Shown piece after piece: positions 1-9,300 of a stretch of 56,496 nucleotides of DNA. Below the pieces are notes generated by a model. It did not search any database and was not told where the DNA came from. It worked only from the letters and a program-made list of their open reading frames with translations. How positions within the stretch are numbered: position 1 is the stretch's first letter; each line of letters starts with the position of its first letter. A program made the position numbers and the translations under genes. Source of the DNA: an uncultured Clostridia bacterium (GTDB lineage: Bacteria; Bacillota; Clostridia; TANB77; CAG-508); assembly GCA_947632035.1 (NCBI GenBank), contig CANRNR010000012.1, positions 1 through 56,496 of the forward strand. The letters are read 5' to 3'.

Positions 1-856
1 TATTAACTTGCAAGCGAAGCTTTCCTTTTGATGTTTGAGATAAAACTTCGCCTATTTCAAATTTTCCTTTTCCTCTTACTGTTAAAATATCACCTTGTTT
101 TAGCATAGTTGCATTTTTAGTTTTTAGTTCATAATTTACAAATACTCTTTCTTCACTTATAATCTCATCTGCTTTACTTCTAGACATATGAAGTATTTCT
201 GAAATAACCACATCTAGTCTCATTTGTGGGATCAAAATAACTATTTCTTCTTTTTTTGTTGGAAGAATTGTAAGCTCTGAAATTTCCTTTATTAAAATTT
301 CTGCTTTTTGAAATCTTGTTAAATCTTGAAGGTGTAATTTTAAATAATCTGCCATTTCATCTAATACTAAAATATCTGCACCTGTTTCATTTACAATTAT
401 ATCTCCTATTTTTTCTCTCTTAATGCCAAGCTTCATAATTCCGCCTAGATATTCAGAATGATGATAAGTGCCTTGTAAGTCTTGTGGCAATATAATTGAA
501 ATCACTTTAACGTTTTGATTTATTACTGTGTTATTTTCTTTTAAATTAAAGTTTTGGATTATATTTTCGTTATATTCTTCATTTAAATTTTCATTTAAGA
601 AAATATCTTTTAATTTTTCTGGATACATAAATAAAACTTTTCTTTCCGCTTCATCATATCCGCCATCTAATACATACTTATTTTCTCCAATAAGACTTAA
701 TGCTTTAATAACTATACTTTGCTGATATGTATCTAAAAAATCAGTATATTGTACTTGATTTTTATTATTTACAAACTTTAATTTATCTATTATTTTTGAT
801 ATTAAAAGCTTATCTTCTTGTTTAGGAAATTGTTTTAATATTTCTTGTTTTTCCAT
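1..856 (-). CDS. S4-domain RNA-binding protein, YlmH-like (C-terminus cut by window edge)
   Basis: The frame is open from an ATG at 856 to the window edge, giving 285 visible residues; the stop lies outside. The last ~70 residues form an S4 RNA-binding domain: the stretch beginning RLDVVISEMLHMSRSKADE, then FVNYE and a basic end (VRGKGKFEIGEV). The N-terminal ~200 residues contain LSLIGENKYVLDGGYDEAE and a KREKIGDIIV segment, as in YlmH proteins encoded near division genes in Firmicutes. YlmH-type proteins bind RNA or ribosomal particles; a cytoplasmic role is expected. It lies 136 bases downstream of dxs on the same strand. Family assignment is firm for the S4 domain and likely for YlmH. Confidence 0.8.
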   Translation of the reverse strand, partial: MEKQEILKQFPKQEDKLLISKIIDKLKFVNNKNQVQYTDFLDTYQQSIVIKALSLIGENKYVLDGGYDEAERKVLFMYPEKLKDIFLNENLNEEYNENIIQNFNLKENNTVINQNVKVISIILPQDLQGTYHHSEYLGGIMKLGIKREKIGDIIVNETGADILVLDEMADYLKLHLQDLTRFQKAEILIKEISELTILPTKKEEIVILIPQMRLDVVISEILHMSRSKADEIISEERVFVNYELKTKNATMLKQGDILTVRGKGKFEIGEVLSQTSKGKLRLQVN

Positions 857-992
857 TATTCTAAATCCCTTTTATTATAGTAACTTTATTTTATAATAAC
901 TCGTTTTATAGTAATTTCATTTTTTATTAAACTTTATAATAATTTTATAGTAACTTCATTCATTATATTATAAGTTTAAAGTCTAATTTTCC

Positions 993-3056
993 TTAAGACA
1001 AAAACCCCGTCCCAATGTCTTTACTAATACTTTCTTCATCTAATCCATATATTCTTTCTAATTCTTTTACTTCACCATGCTTGATAAATTCGTCTGGGTA
1101 ACCATATGATTTAATTAGCTTATCTGCTAAATTTTCTTTTGCTAAAGCCTCTAATGTTACTGTAGATAGCCCACCTTCAATAATTCCATCTTCTATTGTG
1201 ATTATTTTGTTTGTTTTTAAAACTGAGTTTTTAACAGTCTCATGGTCAAATGGTTTTAGGAATCTAGCATTTATTACTTCTGCCTGCACACTTTCTTTTT
1301 CTAAGTCTTCTGCTATTTTCTTAGCTCTTGCTACCATTTTGCCTATTGCTAAAATTGTAATGTCTTTTCCTTCTTTTACAATTTCAGCTTTTCCTTTAAT
1401 AATTTCCTCGTGTTTTTCAAAAGTTATAGCTTTTTCTTCTCCACCTCTTGGATAACGAATTACAGTTGGTTCATTAGAGTTTACGGCATATTCTAGCATT
1501 TTTCTTAATTCTTCAAAATCTTTCGGTGCCATAATAGTTAAATTTGGTACCAAATTGAAAAATGCTAAATCAAATATTCCTTGATGTGTTTCTCCGTCTT
1601 TTCCTACTATTCCTGCCCTATCTACACATAGAACTACTGGAAGTTTTTGTATCGCAATATCATGAATTACTTGGTCATACCCTCTTTGATAAAATGATGA
1701 ATATATTGATACTACTGGTTTTAGTCCTGCTCTTGCCATACCTGCTGCCATTGTTAAACTATGTTGCTCTGCAATTCCTACATCAAAAAATCTGTCTGGA
1801 AATTCTTTTGAAAACTCTGTCAAGCCTGTTCCGTCTTTCATAGCAGCTGTTATTGCTACTATCTTTTCGTTTTTCTTTGCTAACTCTACTAAGGTGTCTC
1901 CAAATATTTTTGAGTAGTCGTCTGCTTTTTTCTTACTACTTTCTCCTGTTACTATATTAAAACCTGATGTACTATGAAACTCGTCAGGATTTGTTTCTGC
2001 TGGTATGTAGCCTTTTCCTTTTTTAGTTATAACATGTACTAAAACTGGACCTTCCTGCCTTTTAGCCCTATCAAAAATATCTTCTAATTTTTCAATATTA
2101 TGCCCATCTACTGGACCTAAATACTGATATCCAAGTTCTTCAAATAACATATTAGGTATTACTAATTGTTTAATTCCTCTTTTAATTTTTCTTACAAATT
2201 CAATAATATTGTCTCCCATGTTACCTGGAAGTTTTTTTACAATTTTCTTTACATATTCATTAGATTTTTTGTAAGTTTTCCTTGTTCGTAACTTTGTTAG
2301 GAACATAGAAATTCCACCTACATTTTTTGAAATGCTCATTTCATTATCATTTAATACAACAATTAAATTTTTTTTACTACAACCTGCATCATTTAATGCT
2401 TCTAACGCCATACCACCAGTTAATGCTCCATCTCCAATTACTGCAACTACATAATAATTTTCTTTTTTTATATCTCTTGCTCTTGCAATTCCTAATGCTG
2501 CTGAAATTGAAGTGCTACTATGTCCTGTTTCAAAATAATCATATTCTGATTCTGCATATTTTGGAAATCCTGAAATGCCATTTAATTTTCTTAAAGTGTC
2601 CATCTTATCTCTTCTGCCAGTTAGCATTTTGTGCACATAAGTTTGATGCCCTACATCCCAAATGATTTTGTCATTTGGTGTATCAAATGAACTATGAAGC
2701 GCTATTGTAAGTTCTACTACACCTAAGTTTGAAGCTAAATGCCCACCATTTTTTGAAACTTCTTGTATTACTTCTTGTCTTAATTCTTCTGCAAGAAGTT
2801 CTTTTTGATTTTTGTCTAATTTTCTAAGTTCTTCGGTTGTTTGCAACTTACTTAGGTTTTCTGCCGTTTTTACATTTTCTATATTATCAACTGTTTTTTG
2901 GTTACTTAAATTTTTGGTTGTTTGTTGCTTATCTGCATTGTCCACATTTTTTTTGTTATCTACTTCTTTTAACTCATTTGAATTATCTGTTGTTTGTGCT
3001 TCTTTTGTATCATTTAAGTTCATATTTTTTTCTTCTATGTTACTTGATTTTTTCAA
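993..3056 (-). CDS. dxs: 1-deoxy-D-xylulose-5-phosphate synthase with low-complexity N-terminal extension
   Basis: Thiamine-diphosphate enzyme that condenses pyruvate and glyceraldehyde 3-phosphate, the entry step of the MEP isoprenoid pathway. Visible motifs are SKNGGHLASNLGVVELT, the thiamine-diphosphate motif GDGALTGGMALEALN, GPVDGHN, and the transketolase-type half with FDVGIAEQHS and YDQVIHDIA. The normal family start corresponds to about residue 75. Before it lies an extension rich in K, N, T, Q and D with loose repeats of the type K-x-V-D-N. The start codon is TTG at 3056, supported by AAAGGAAAG upstream; an in-frame ATG at 3023 has a much weaker ribosome site. The extension looks disordered and its function is unknown. 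Expected to be cytoplasmic. Confidence 0.95.
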   Translation of the reverse strand: MKKSSNIEEKNMNLNDTKEAQTTDNSNELKEVDNKKNVDNADKQQTTKNLSNQKTVDNIENVKTAENLSKLQTTEELRKLDKNQKELLAEELRQEVIQEVSKNGGHLASNLGVVELTIALHSSFDTPNDKIIWDVGHQTYVHKMLTGRRDKMDTLRKLNGISGFPKYAESEYDYFETGHSSTSISAALGIARARDIKKENYYVVAVIGDGALTGGMALEALNDAGCSKKNLIVVLNDNEMSISKNVGGISMFLTKLRTRKTYKKSNEYVKKIVKKLPGNMGDNIIEFVRKIKRGIKQLVIPNMLFEELGYQYLGPVDGHNIEKLEDIFDRAKRQEGPVLVHVITKKGKGYIPAETNPDEFHSTSGFNIVTGESSKKKADDYSKIFGDTLVELAKKNEKIVAITAAMKDGTGLTEFSKEFPDRFFDVGIAEQHSLTMAAGMARAGLKPVVSIYSSFYQRGYDQVIHDIAIQKLPVVLCVDRAGIVGKDGETHQGIFDLAFFNLVPNLTIMAPKDFEELRKMLEYAVNSNEPTVIRYPRGGEEKAITFEKHEEIIKGKAEIVKEGKDITILAIGKMVARAKKIAEDLEKESVQAEVINARFLKPFDHETVKNSVLKTNKIITIEDGIIEGGLSTVTLEALAKENLADKLIKSYGYPDEFIKHGEVKELERIYGLDEESISKDIGTGFLS

Positions 3057-3215
3057 ATTACTACTTTCCTTTGATTAGTTTTGTAATATCATATCATATT
3101 TTTATGTAAAAATATAGTATTTTAAGCTAAAATATGTCGCTTCTAAAGCTTTTTTGTATTACTCATGATTTATCGATTTATTAAAATTATTTATTAAAAA
3201 TTATTATTAAATAAA

Positions 3216-3827
3216 TTACATTTTTTTCATAGCATATTGTTTTATAATATCTATAGTATTTTCTATTCCTAATTTTGAAGTATCTATTAAAAGATCGTAT
3301 CCGCTCCTTGCACCCCATTTTTCATTAGTATAATAATGATAATATGCTGCTCTTTCTTTATCTTTCTTTTGCATCAATTTAATAGCTTTATTTTCATCCA
3401 AATTTGCAAATTCTACTTTACGTTTTATTTTAAATTCTACATCTGAAGAATAAACAAATACATTTATTACGTTTGGATTATCTTTTAAAATTATATTAGA
3501 ACATCTTCCTATAATTACACAATTATCTTCTTTAGCTATCTTTTCAATTAACCTTGAAACTTGTATAAAATATTTATCATTCATTGGCAAGTCAGTTAAA
3601 GAATTTACACTATCTGAATATGACATAGATGACATCGCTAAAGTATACCAAAAGCTATTTTTGTTGCTTTCATCTGTGTTTTCTAATAGTTTAAGGTCAA
3701 TATTTTCTTCCTTTGATAATCTTTCTAGAATTTCCTTATCATAAAATTTTAAGTTTAATTCTTTTGCTAACCTTTCTCCTATATACTTTCCGCCACTTCC
3801 ATATTCTCTACCAATTGTAATTACCAT
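3216..3827 (-). CDS. Cytidylate kinase-like family protein
   Basis: 203 residues. The start MVITIGREYGSGGKYIGERL carries a degenerate P-loop (GREYGSGGKYIG) typical of the 'cytidylate kinase-like' P-loop family (Pfam PF13189), which is distinct from canonical Cmk. A conserved central segment CVIIGRCSNIIL and the basic lid-like segment DKERAAYYHYYTNEKWG are also typical. The substrate of this family is not established; a nucleoside-monophosphate or related kinase role is only inferred. The gene sits between MATE and dxs on the same strand. The ATG start has the upstream GGAGG-like sequence GGAGGTAAAAAGGT. No signal peptide or membrane segment is seen. Confidence 0.8.
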   Translation of the reverse strand: MVITIGREYGSGGKYIGERLAKELNLKFYDKEILERLSKEENIDLKLLENTDESNKNSFWYTLAMSSMSYSDSVNSLTDLPMNDKYFIQVSRLIEKIAKEDNCVIIGRCSNIILKDNPNVINVFVYSSDVEFKIKRKVEFANLDENKAIKLMQKKDKERAAYYHYYTNEKWGARSGYDLLIDTSKLGIENTIDIIKQYAMKKM

Positions 3828-3881
3828 ACCTTTTTACCTCCATTTTTATCATTCTTTAATTTATTATAATTCTAAATATTT

Positions 3882-5432
3882 TTAAGCCTCTACTTGTTCT
3901 TCTACAACATTTTCTTTTTTCTCTAGCTTTTTAATTTTTCTAATCTCTATGAACATTAAAGTTCCTGCCATTAAAAATGCTAGAAAATCTGCTGTTGGTC
4001 CTGCATATAAGATTCCTTCTATTCCATTTAGAAAGCCCCAAATTAATAATGCTGGTATTAAGAATAGAATTTGTCTTGAAAGTGAAATTAATGCTGATTT
4101 TACTGATTTTCCTATTGCTTGCATAAATATACCAGAGGTTATTTGTATACTGTTAAATACAATTAACATTAAGAAAATCTTAAAGCATTTTCTTGCAAAT
4201 TCATTATATAAATCATTTTCTTGTCCGAATAAGTTTATAATTACTTGTGGGCATAATTGTAAAATTACTGTTCCAATTGCTGTAATTAGAACTGCTATCA
4301 TTATTGTTATTCTCAAAGTTTTAATTACTCTATCATATTTTTTTGCTCCATAGTTAAAGCCCCAAATTGGTTGTGCTCCAACAGCTATACCTAATACAAT
4401 AGAATTTATAATTTGATTTACTTTCATTACTATACCTAGTGCAGATAAAGGAATATCGCTTCCGTATTTTGACTCTGCTCCATATTTTACAAGTAATTGG
4501 TTTAAAGTAATAATAACTATTGTAATTGAAATTTCAGTAATGAAACTTGATATACCTAATAATATCACATTTTTTAATGTTTTCCAATGGATTTTCATAC
4601 TTTGTTTATTTACTTTTATTGATTTAAATCTTCTTAAATAACTTAAAGATACAATACCAGAAACAACTTGCCCTATAACAGTAGCAATAGCAGCACCTTC
4701 TACACCCCATCTTAAAATAAATATTGCAATTGGGTCTAAAATAAGGTTAATAATAGCGCCTATTAACATACTTGCCATTGCATATTTTGGTGAACCATCT
4801 GCACGAATTATTGAATTAAGTGCATTTGTAATCATGAAAAATGGTAGTCCTAAGGCTATGTAAAACATATAACCCTTTGCATACTGATAAGATTCTGGTG
4901 TTACACCAAATAGTTTTAATAAACTATCTTGGAAAATAATTGATACAGCTAAAAATATAATACTTAAAATAGAAACTACAAGTATTGAATTTCCTACACC
5001 TTTACTTGCACTTTCTTCGTCTTTTTTACCTAAGCATAAACTTAGATTTGCCGCTGCACCATCTCCTATTAAAAATGAAAATGCCATTGATATAACTGTT
5101 AATGGGAATACTATATTTGTTGCAGCATTTCCTAAATAGCCAACACCTTGGCCAATAAAGATTTGGTCTACTATGTTATATAGTGAACTTACTAAAAGTG
5201 ATATTATACATGGTATACTAAATTTTCTTAGTATTTTGCCTATTTTTTCTGTTCCTAGTATGTTTTCTTTTTCTTCGATTTTTGTTTCTTCTGTTTCTAT
5301 TATGTTTTTTTGGTCATTCGCTTTATTCTGTGTATTATTGTCATTTAAGTTGTTTTGTTTATTCATTTTTTGCTTTTCTTTGATTTCTGTTTTTTTCTTT
5401 TCTTGAACTTTTGCTTTTTCTTTTTGTTTCAT
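3882..5432 (-). CDS. MATE family efflux transporter with lysine-rich N-terminal extension
   Basis: 516 residues from the ATG at 5432. A longer frame opens with GTG at 5444, but that codon overlaps the GGAGG that serves the ATG, so the ATG is chosen. After a ~65-residue charged segment (K/E/N/Q-rich, no hydrophobic stretch) the transporter begins at LGTEKIGKILRKFSIPCII. It has about twelve hydrophobic helices in two related halves, with MATE landmarks NIVDQIFIGQGVGYLGNAA, ADGSPKYAM and GAQPIWGFNYGAKKYDR. MATE proteins export cationic compounds by Na+ or H+ antiport across the cytoplasmic membrane; the substrate here is unknown. A TATAAT promoter lies about 130 bases upstream. Confidence 0.9.
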   Translation of the reverse strand: MKQKEKAKVQEKKKTEIKEKQKMNKQNNLNDNNTQNKANDQKNIIETEETKIEEKENILGTEKIGKILRKFSIPCIISLLVSSLYNIVDQIFIGQGVGYLGNAATNIVFPLTVISMAFSFLIGDGAAANLSLCLGKKDEESASKGVGNSILVVSILSIIFLAVSIIFQDSLLKLFGVTPESYQYAKGYMFYIALGLPFFMITNALNSIIRADGSPKYAMASMLIGAIINLILDPIAIFILRWGVEGAAIATVIGQVVSGIVSLSYLRRFKSIKVNKQSMKIHWKTLKNVILLGISSFITEISITIVIITLNQLLVKYGAESKYGSDIPLSALGIVMKVNQIINSIVLGIAVGAQPIWGFNYGAKKYDRVIKTLRITIMIAVLITAIGTVILQLCPQVIINLFGQENDLYNEFARKCFKIFLMLIVFNSIQITSGIFMQAIGKSVKSALISLSRQILFLIPALLIWGFLNGIEGILYAGPTADFLAFLMAGTLMFIEIRKIKKLEKKENVVEEQVEA

Positions 5433-5563
5433 TTCATCCTCCACTATATTTCATATAAATTTTAATATATTTTAATTTATTCTTATTTTGCCACAAAAAT
5501 AACGCCTAATCTTTTTTTGCTTTTAAAAGAGTAAACGTTACTTCTGTTTAAGCTATGTTATCT

Positions 5564-5591
5564 ATTATAGCATAAATTTTAAAAAAAGCAA
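5564..5591 (-). promoter_or_regulatory. Probable sigma-A promoter for the MATE gene
   Basis: On the minus strand a TTGCTT (5586-5591) is separated by 16 bases from a perfect TATAAT (5564-5569), about 130 bases before the MATE start. The short repeat GCTAT/ATAGC next to the -10 box could form a small hairpin. Confidence 0.55.
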
Positions 5592-5599
5592 TTATTTTA

Positions 5600-5630
5600 T
5601 AAAAAACAGGTGGCTATTTTTAAGCCACCC
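5600..5630 (-). terminator. Rho-independent terminator after the 110-residue gene
   Basis: Read on the minus strand, GGGTGGCTT and AGCCACC form a stem with an A-rich loop (arms 5609-5615 and 5623-5629), followed by TGTTTTTTATAAAA. It begins six bases after the stop codon at 5636. Confidence 0.85.
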
Positions 5631-5635
5631 ATTTG

Positions 5636-5968
5636 TTATTCTTCTGGTAAGTTAGAGTTATAAATAGCCGGAGAATAGAAAAAGGCGAAATAGCCTTTCT
5701 CTTCAGAATTTTTTTCGAGAATTAAAGCCTCTTTTAAAGGGTTAAACTCGGCATTGATTCTGAGTTTTTTTCCATTTTGAATAATCATTGAACCTTTGCT
5801 TAAAGCCTTTTCCATGAATTCAAAAATGTAAAGATGCAGAATTGCACCTTGCTTTACAGTAATGTTTTCTTTTTCAACATTATTGTATAGCCAACTTCTA
5901 TTCCGGTATGATATACTCCTTCCCATTGAATCGTCTAATGCCCGTATTACTTCTAATGTTTGATTCAT
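5636..5968 (-). CDS. Hypothetical protein, 110 residues
   Basis: I do not recognise this protein. The start at 5968 is chosen over a longer frame from 6025 because TTTTTGGAGGTATTCTTATG gives a strong ribosome site at ideal spacing. The product is soluble and mixed-charge, with a central ITVKQGAILHLYIFEFMEKAL helix-like segment and an aromatic C-terminus (GYFAFFYSPAIYNSN). Base composition is noticeably less AT-rich than its neighbours. It is flanked downstream by its own terminator and so is probably a single-gene unit. Confidence 0.75.
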   Translation of the reverse strand: MNQTLEVIRALDDSMGRSISYRNRSWLYNNVEKENITVKQGAILHLYIFEFMEKALSKGSMIIQNGKKLRINAEFNPLKEALILEKNSEEKGYFAFFYSPAIYNSNLPEE

Positions 5969-6076
5969 AAGAATACCTCCAAAAAAATTTTCTACCATTA
6001 TATAACGTTTTCCTGTAAATGTCAATATTTGTTTAAAATTATTTTGGAAGATATTGGAAATTTTATTTATTTATCT

Positions 6077-6535
6077 TTATTTAAATTTAAATATTTCTTT
6101 TATTTTATCTAATATTTTTTTGAATATAGACTCTTTGTATTCTACTACTACCATAGAATTGCTATCTGTATATGAATTTACTTCATTATTTTGTTTTTTA
6201 TTTTTAAATATATTATCTGAATTATATTTTTCTTGTAATTTCTTTTCATGTATTTCTAATAAATTTTCATCTTCTCTTTTTAATTTTTCCTTAGTTTCTT
6301 CATCACACCAATAATTCCTATATAGCAAAGATATTAGTACTTTAGTGTCATGTAACATTTCTTGATTATCCAAAGTTTTATCTTCATTATATATAAAGCC
6401 ATTATCTATTTTATTTTCATTTATCAAATCTCTAATTTTTTCTGGTAATTTTTCATTATATTCTATTGGTATATGCTTCAAAATTTCACTAATCTCATAA
6501 AAAGAATAGTTTAAATTTTCTTGAATATAAACCAT
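6077..6535 (-). CDS. Hypothetical protein with basic amphipathic C-terminus
   Basis: 152 residues, start MVYIQENLNYSFYEISEIL, family not recognised. The N-terminal half is helical and soluble; the middle (residues ~85-125) is charged and low in complexity. The last ~20 residues, ESIFKKILDKIKEIFKFK, would form a basic amphipathic helix that could bind membrane or partner. It follows the 359-residue gene by eight bases and is probably cotranscribed with it. That upstream product ends in a very similar helix (KKILDKINGK), suggesting the two act together or derive from one ancestor in that region. No signal peptide is seen. Confidence 0.75.
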   Translation of the reverse strand: MVYIQENLNYSFYEISEILKHIPIEYNEKLPEKIRDLINENKIDNGFIYNEDKTLDNQEMLHDTKVLISLLYRNYWCDEETKEKLKREDENLLEIHEKKLQEKYNSDNIFKNKKQNNEVNSYTDSNSMVVVEYKESIFKKILDKIKEIFKFK

Positions 6536-6543
6536 CTTTATTT

Positions 6544-7623
6544 TTACCTTCCTTCGTTTTTTCCATTTATTTTATCTAATATTTTCTTAGTAAATTCTTT
6601 TATTTTAGCTATTAAGCCTCTTCTTTCTTCTGGTTTTACTTCACTATCTATTACTTGTATAGCACGATTTGTATCTTCTTTAGTTTGTATATTTTCTATT
6701 CTCTCTTTGTTTGCTATACTATCTTTATTTTCTATATCCTCTTTGCTCTCTATATTATTTTCTATGTTTTCTTCACTTTCTACTATGTTTATTGTTGGTT
6801 TTTTAATTGTTCCACTTACTCTTCCGCCATTTTCAGTTGGTACATCAAATGCAATTCCTTCAGTAATTACACCATCTGGACCAATCATTCTATATTCTTT
6901 TTCAAAAGGCTCTTTTTCTTTTCCTGGTATGTCTATATACATAAATTCTTCTTCTATTGGTTTTTCTGTATAATTTTTTCTTGCAGATGAATACACAAGT
7001 GAAGTTAGCGCTGCAATTTTATCTAATGGCAATTCTGATACATTTATATTTCCTTGGTTTAGTATATTTTCTAAACTTTGTATAGCTTCCTTTGATAATT
7101 CTTGTTCTAATTCTTCTACAGTTCCACTATGTTCTTTTATTAGATTAAAGTTATCTTGGCTATAATCTCTTTCATTTATATCTGATATTTGAGTTTCTTT
7201 ATCTACTTTATTTATTTTAATACTTTTTTCTCTAGCTATTTCTTTATGTTTTAATAGCTCTAATAATCTTTCTGAATCTGCTTTTAAAACTTCTTGTGGT
7301 TTATTTGAATTTTTTAAATTTGACGTAATTGATGAAATCATAAAATTTATATGGCTTTCTATAAAATCAGGAATAACATCTGCCATTTTATCGAATTCTG
7401 ATACTCTTGGAAAAGCCATTGTACATTCTGAAAGACCTGATTGGAACCCCCTTCTTGTGCACATTAAATCTCCGGCATCTCTAAATCTAACGGATGTATC
7501 TTCATAAAAGTCTTTCGGATAATTTTCTGATAATTTTGAATAAATATAAGTAAATCCATCATAATTAAATAATTTTAGTCCTGATTTTTCTGCCCATTCT
7601 TTTACTGTCATCATTTCTTCCAT
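6544..7623 (-). CDS. Hypothetical protein, 359 residues, first gene of a two-gene unit
   Basis: The start at 7623 has AAGGAGG eight bases upstream. The N-terminal ~90 residues (MTVKEWAEKSGLKLFNYDGF, later RDAGDLMCTRRGFQSG and CTMAFPRVSEFDKMADVIPDF) look like a folded globular domain. The centre is helical, and residues ~275-330 are an E/N/I/K-rich low-complexity linker with repeats of the type E-x-I-E-N. The C-terminus is a basic helix (KIKEFTKKILDKINGK) matching that of the next gene. I cannot assign a function. The ~60-residue linker between a folded head and the basic tail suggests a tethered or scaffold-like protein, which is inference only. Confidence 0.75.
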   Translation of the reverse strand: MEEMMTVKEWAEKSGLKLFNYDGFTYIYSKLSENYPKDFYEDTSVRFRDAGDLMCTRRGFQSGLSECTMAFPRVSEFDKMADVIPDFIESHINFMISSITSNLKNSNKPQEVLKADSERLLELLKHKEIAREKSIKINKVDKETQISDINERDYSQDNFNLIKEHSGTVEELEQELSKEAIQSLENILNQGNINVSELPLDKIAALTSLVYSSARKNYTEKPIEEEFMYIDIPGKEKEPFEKEYRMIGPDGVITEGIAFDVPTENGGRVSGTIKKPTINIVESEENIENNIESKEDIENKDSIANKERIENIQTKEDTNRAIQVIDSEVKPEERRGLIAKIKEFTKKILDKINGKNEGR

Positions 7624-7727
7624 ATATTTTTCCTCCTTATTTTTTATTTTTCAGTTGTGTATTTTAATGTTACATTCTAATTTGTATTTTTAATATAATT
7701 TAATTTTATTATCTTTCTATATTAAAC

Positions 7728-8138
7728 TTACTTTACTAAACTCAAATCTCCATGTATTACTATTGGAGAAAATCCTGATATTTCGTCATATAAAATTCCT
7801 TCTGGAATGTCATTATATAAATATATCTTCTTATTTTCCATGAAAGCTTCATATAATTCAAGGAATGTTGCGCCACCTATATAATTTTTCTTTCTATTTT
7901 TATCAAAGTTTAATGTTAATACTGCATCAACATTTTCAATTCTTTCTCTGCTCATCTTAAACATTCTTGCTTTAAATTCACTATGTGCTTTTTCTCCTAA
8001 CTCTAAACTTTTCTTTTCTGCATCTGGTTCGTCATAAGAATTTGGAAGCTCTATTTCATGGCCCATTTCTTCTAATTTTGCTTTTATTGGTTCTATTTCT
8101 TTATAAAATACCTTGCTACAAATAATTAATATTTTCAT
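7728..8138 (-). CDS. Nucleoside 2-deoxyribosyltransferase-like small protein
   Basis: 136 residues starting MKILIICSKVFYKEI. The Rossmann-like beginning, a conserved ENVDAVLTLNF strand-turn and the YIGGATFLELYEAFMENKKIYLYND segment resemble the nucleoside 2-deoxyribosyltransferase-like fold used for nucleoside or nucleotide N-glycosidic bond chemistry. The residues that would act catalytically cannot be pinned down with confidence, so substrate and reaction are open. It stands alone, with about 100 bases to each neighbour. AGGAGG lies just before the ATG at 8138 (rc TTTTAGGAGGAATTATTTATG). Probably cytoplasmic. Confidence 0.65.
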   Translation of the reverse strand: MKILIICSKVFYKEIEPIKAKLEEMGHEIELPNSYDEPDAEKKSLELGEKAHSEFKARMFKMSRERIENVDAVLTLNFDKNRKKNYIGGATFLELYEAFMENKKIYLYNDIPEGILYDEISGFSPIVIHGDLSLVK

Positions 8139-8280
8139 AAATAATTCCTCCTAAAAAATTTTAAGTTGAGATTTTTTGCTATTAACTATGTTTTTAAAGT
8201 TTCTGTTGAAAATAAAATCATACCTTGCAAACCTTTAAAGTCTTATATATTATATTCATTTTCATTTAAATATACATATA

Positions 8281-9300
8281 TTATAATCCTTCTAATCTTT
8301 TCTTTATTTCCTCTGGTGAAGGTAATAAATTCTTCATTTGTTCTGGCAATGTATCTCTTATTTGATATGTAGATACTCCTATTGGCTTATCACTATCACT
8401 TAATGCATATTCTACTACTGTTCTATTTTTGCTTTTACATATTATAATTCCTATTGACGGATTTTCATGCTCCATCTTTACTTGTTTATCTAATGCAGTT
8501 AAGTAGAATTGAAGTTGTCCAACAAATTCAGGTTTAAATTCTCCTATCTTTAATTCTATAGCAATTAAACTTTTTAAACTTCTATGATATAGAAGTAAAT
8601 CTATATAAAAATCATCTCCACCTACATTTAAATGATATTGACTTCCCATAAAAGCAAAATTTCCACCCATTTCTTCTAGAAACTCTCTCATATTATTTAC
8701 CAAACTTTCTTCTAACTCTCTTTCTGAATGTTGTTCAGACAATTCCATAAAATCGAAAATATACTCATCTTTTACTGCTAATTTTGCTTGATTAACATAT
8801 TTATCAGGTAGTGTTTCATCGAAGTTAGTTTGGTTTAATAGATATTTTTCATAAGTTTTATTCTCAATATTGTTTATTAAAACATCTTTCGTCCAACCAT
8901 ATTTTTTTGTCATTTTTATATAAAATTCTCTCTCAAGTTGATCTTTACATTTCTCCATTATAGTTACATTTTTGCTCCAGCTAATTTCTGCCACTAATGG
9001 TGGCAGAAATTCATTATCTTTATATTCAACATATAAATTTCGCATTCTCCAAAGGTTTCTCGCTGAAAAGCCTTGAACATCTGGAAATTCTTTTTTTAAT
9101 TCTTTTGCTAATAATTCAACAATTGATTTTCCCCATCCTTTTTCTTGTTGTTGAATATATATCTCTTGTCCAATTCCCCAATATAAATTAATTAATGTCT
9201 TATTAACAGCTCTCATTGCTTCATATTGGCTATTTCTAATTTTATTTTTAATTTCTCCTATAAAATTCTTATAATCTTCGTTTATTAGATTGTTTTCCAC
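8281..9300 (-). CDS. YhcG/DUF1016 family PD-(D/E)XK nuclease-like protein
   Basis: 339 residues. The N-terminal DUF1016-type domain (~10-150) has the hallmarks INLYWGIGQEIYIQQ, GWGKSIVELLAKELKKEFPD and GFSARNLWRMRNLY. The C-terminal domain (~200-330) has the PD-(D/E)XK arrangement: DDFYIDLLLYHRSLKSLIAIELKIGEF, with D, then E-x-K, followed by FVGQLQFYLTALD. The family is found near restriction-modification and other defence or mobile loci and is presumed to cut nucleic acid, but biological roles are poorly established. Here there is no methylase or restriction subunit nearby, only a small unknown gene. It is a full-length copy compared with relatives of about 340-360 residues. Confidence 0.9.
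   Translation of the reverse strand: MENNLINEDYKNFIGEIKNKIRNSQYEAMRAVNKTLINLYWGIGQEIYIQQQEKGWGKSIVELLAKELKKEFPDVQGFSARNLWRMRNLYVEYKDNEFLPPLVAEISWSKNVTIMEKCKDQLEREFYIKMTKKYGWTKDVLINNIENKTYEKYLLNQTNFDETLPDKYVNQAKLAVKDEYIFDFMELSEQHSERELEESLVNNMREFLEEMGGNFAFMGSQYHLNVGGDDFYIDLLLYHRSLKSLIAIELKIGEFKPEFVGQLQFYLTALDKQVKMEHENPSIGIIICKSKNRTVVEYALSDSDKPIGVSTYQIRDTLPEQMKNLLPSPEEIKKRLEGL

Noticed and set aside
857-992. Imperfect TTTATAGTAACTTCATT-like repeats after dxs
   Set aside because: The repeats are very AT-rich and irregular, so slippage or chance composition explains them; no function can be supported.
2327-3109. Several plus-strand ORFs opposite dxs
   Set aside because: Leu/Phe/His-rich shadows of the dxs coding strand with no start signals.
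8160-8280. Possible small gene or repeat unit between the 7.7-kb gene and the YhcG gene
   Set aside because: Short frames exist on the minus strand but none has a ribosome site and start of convincing quality; no second copy was seen in the window.
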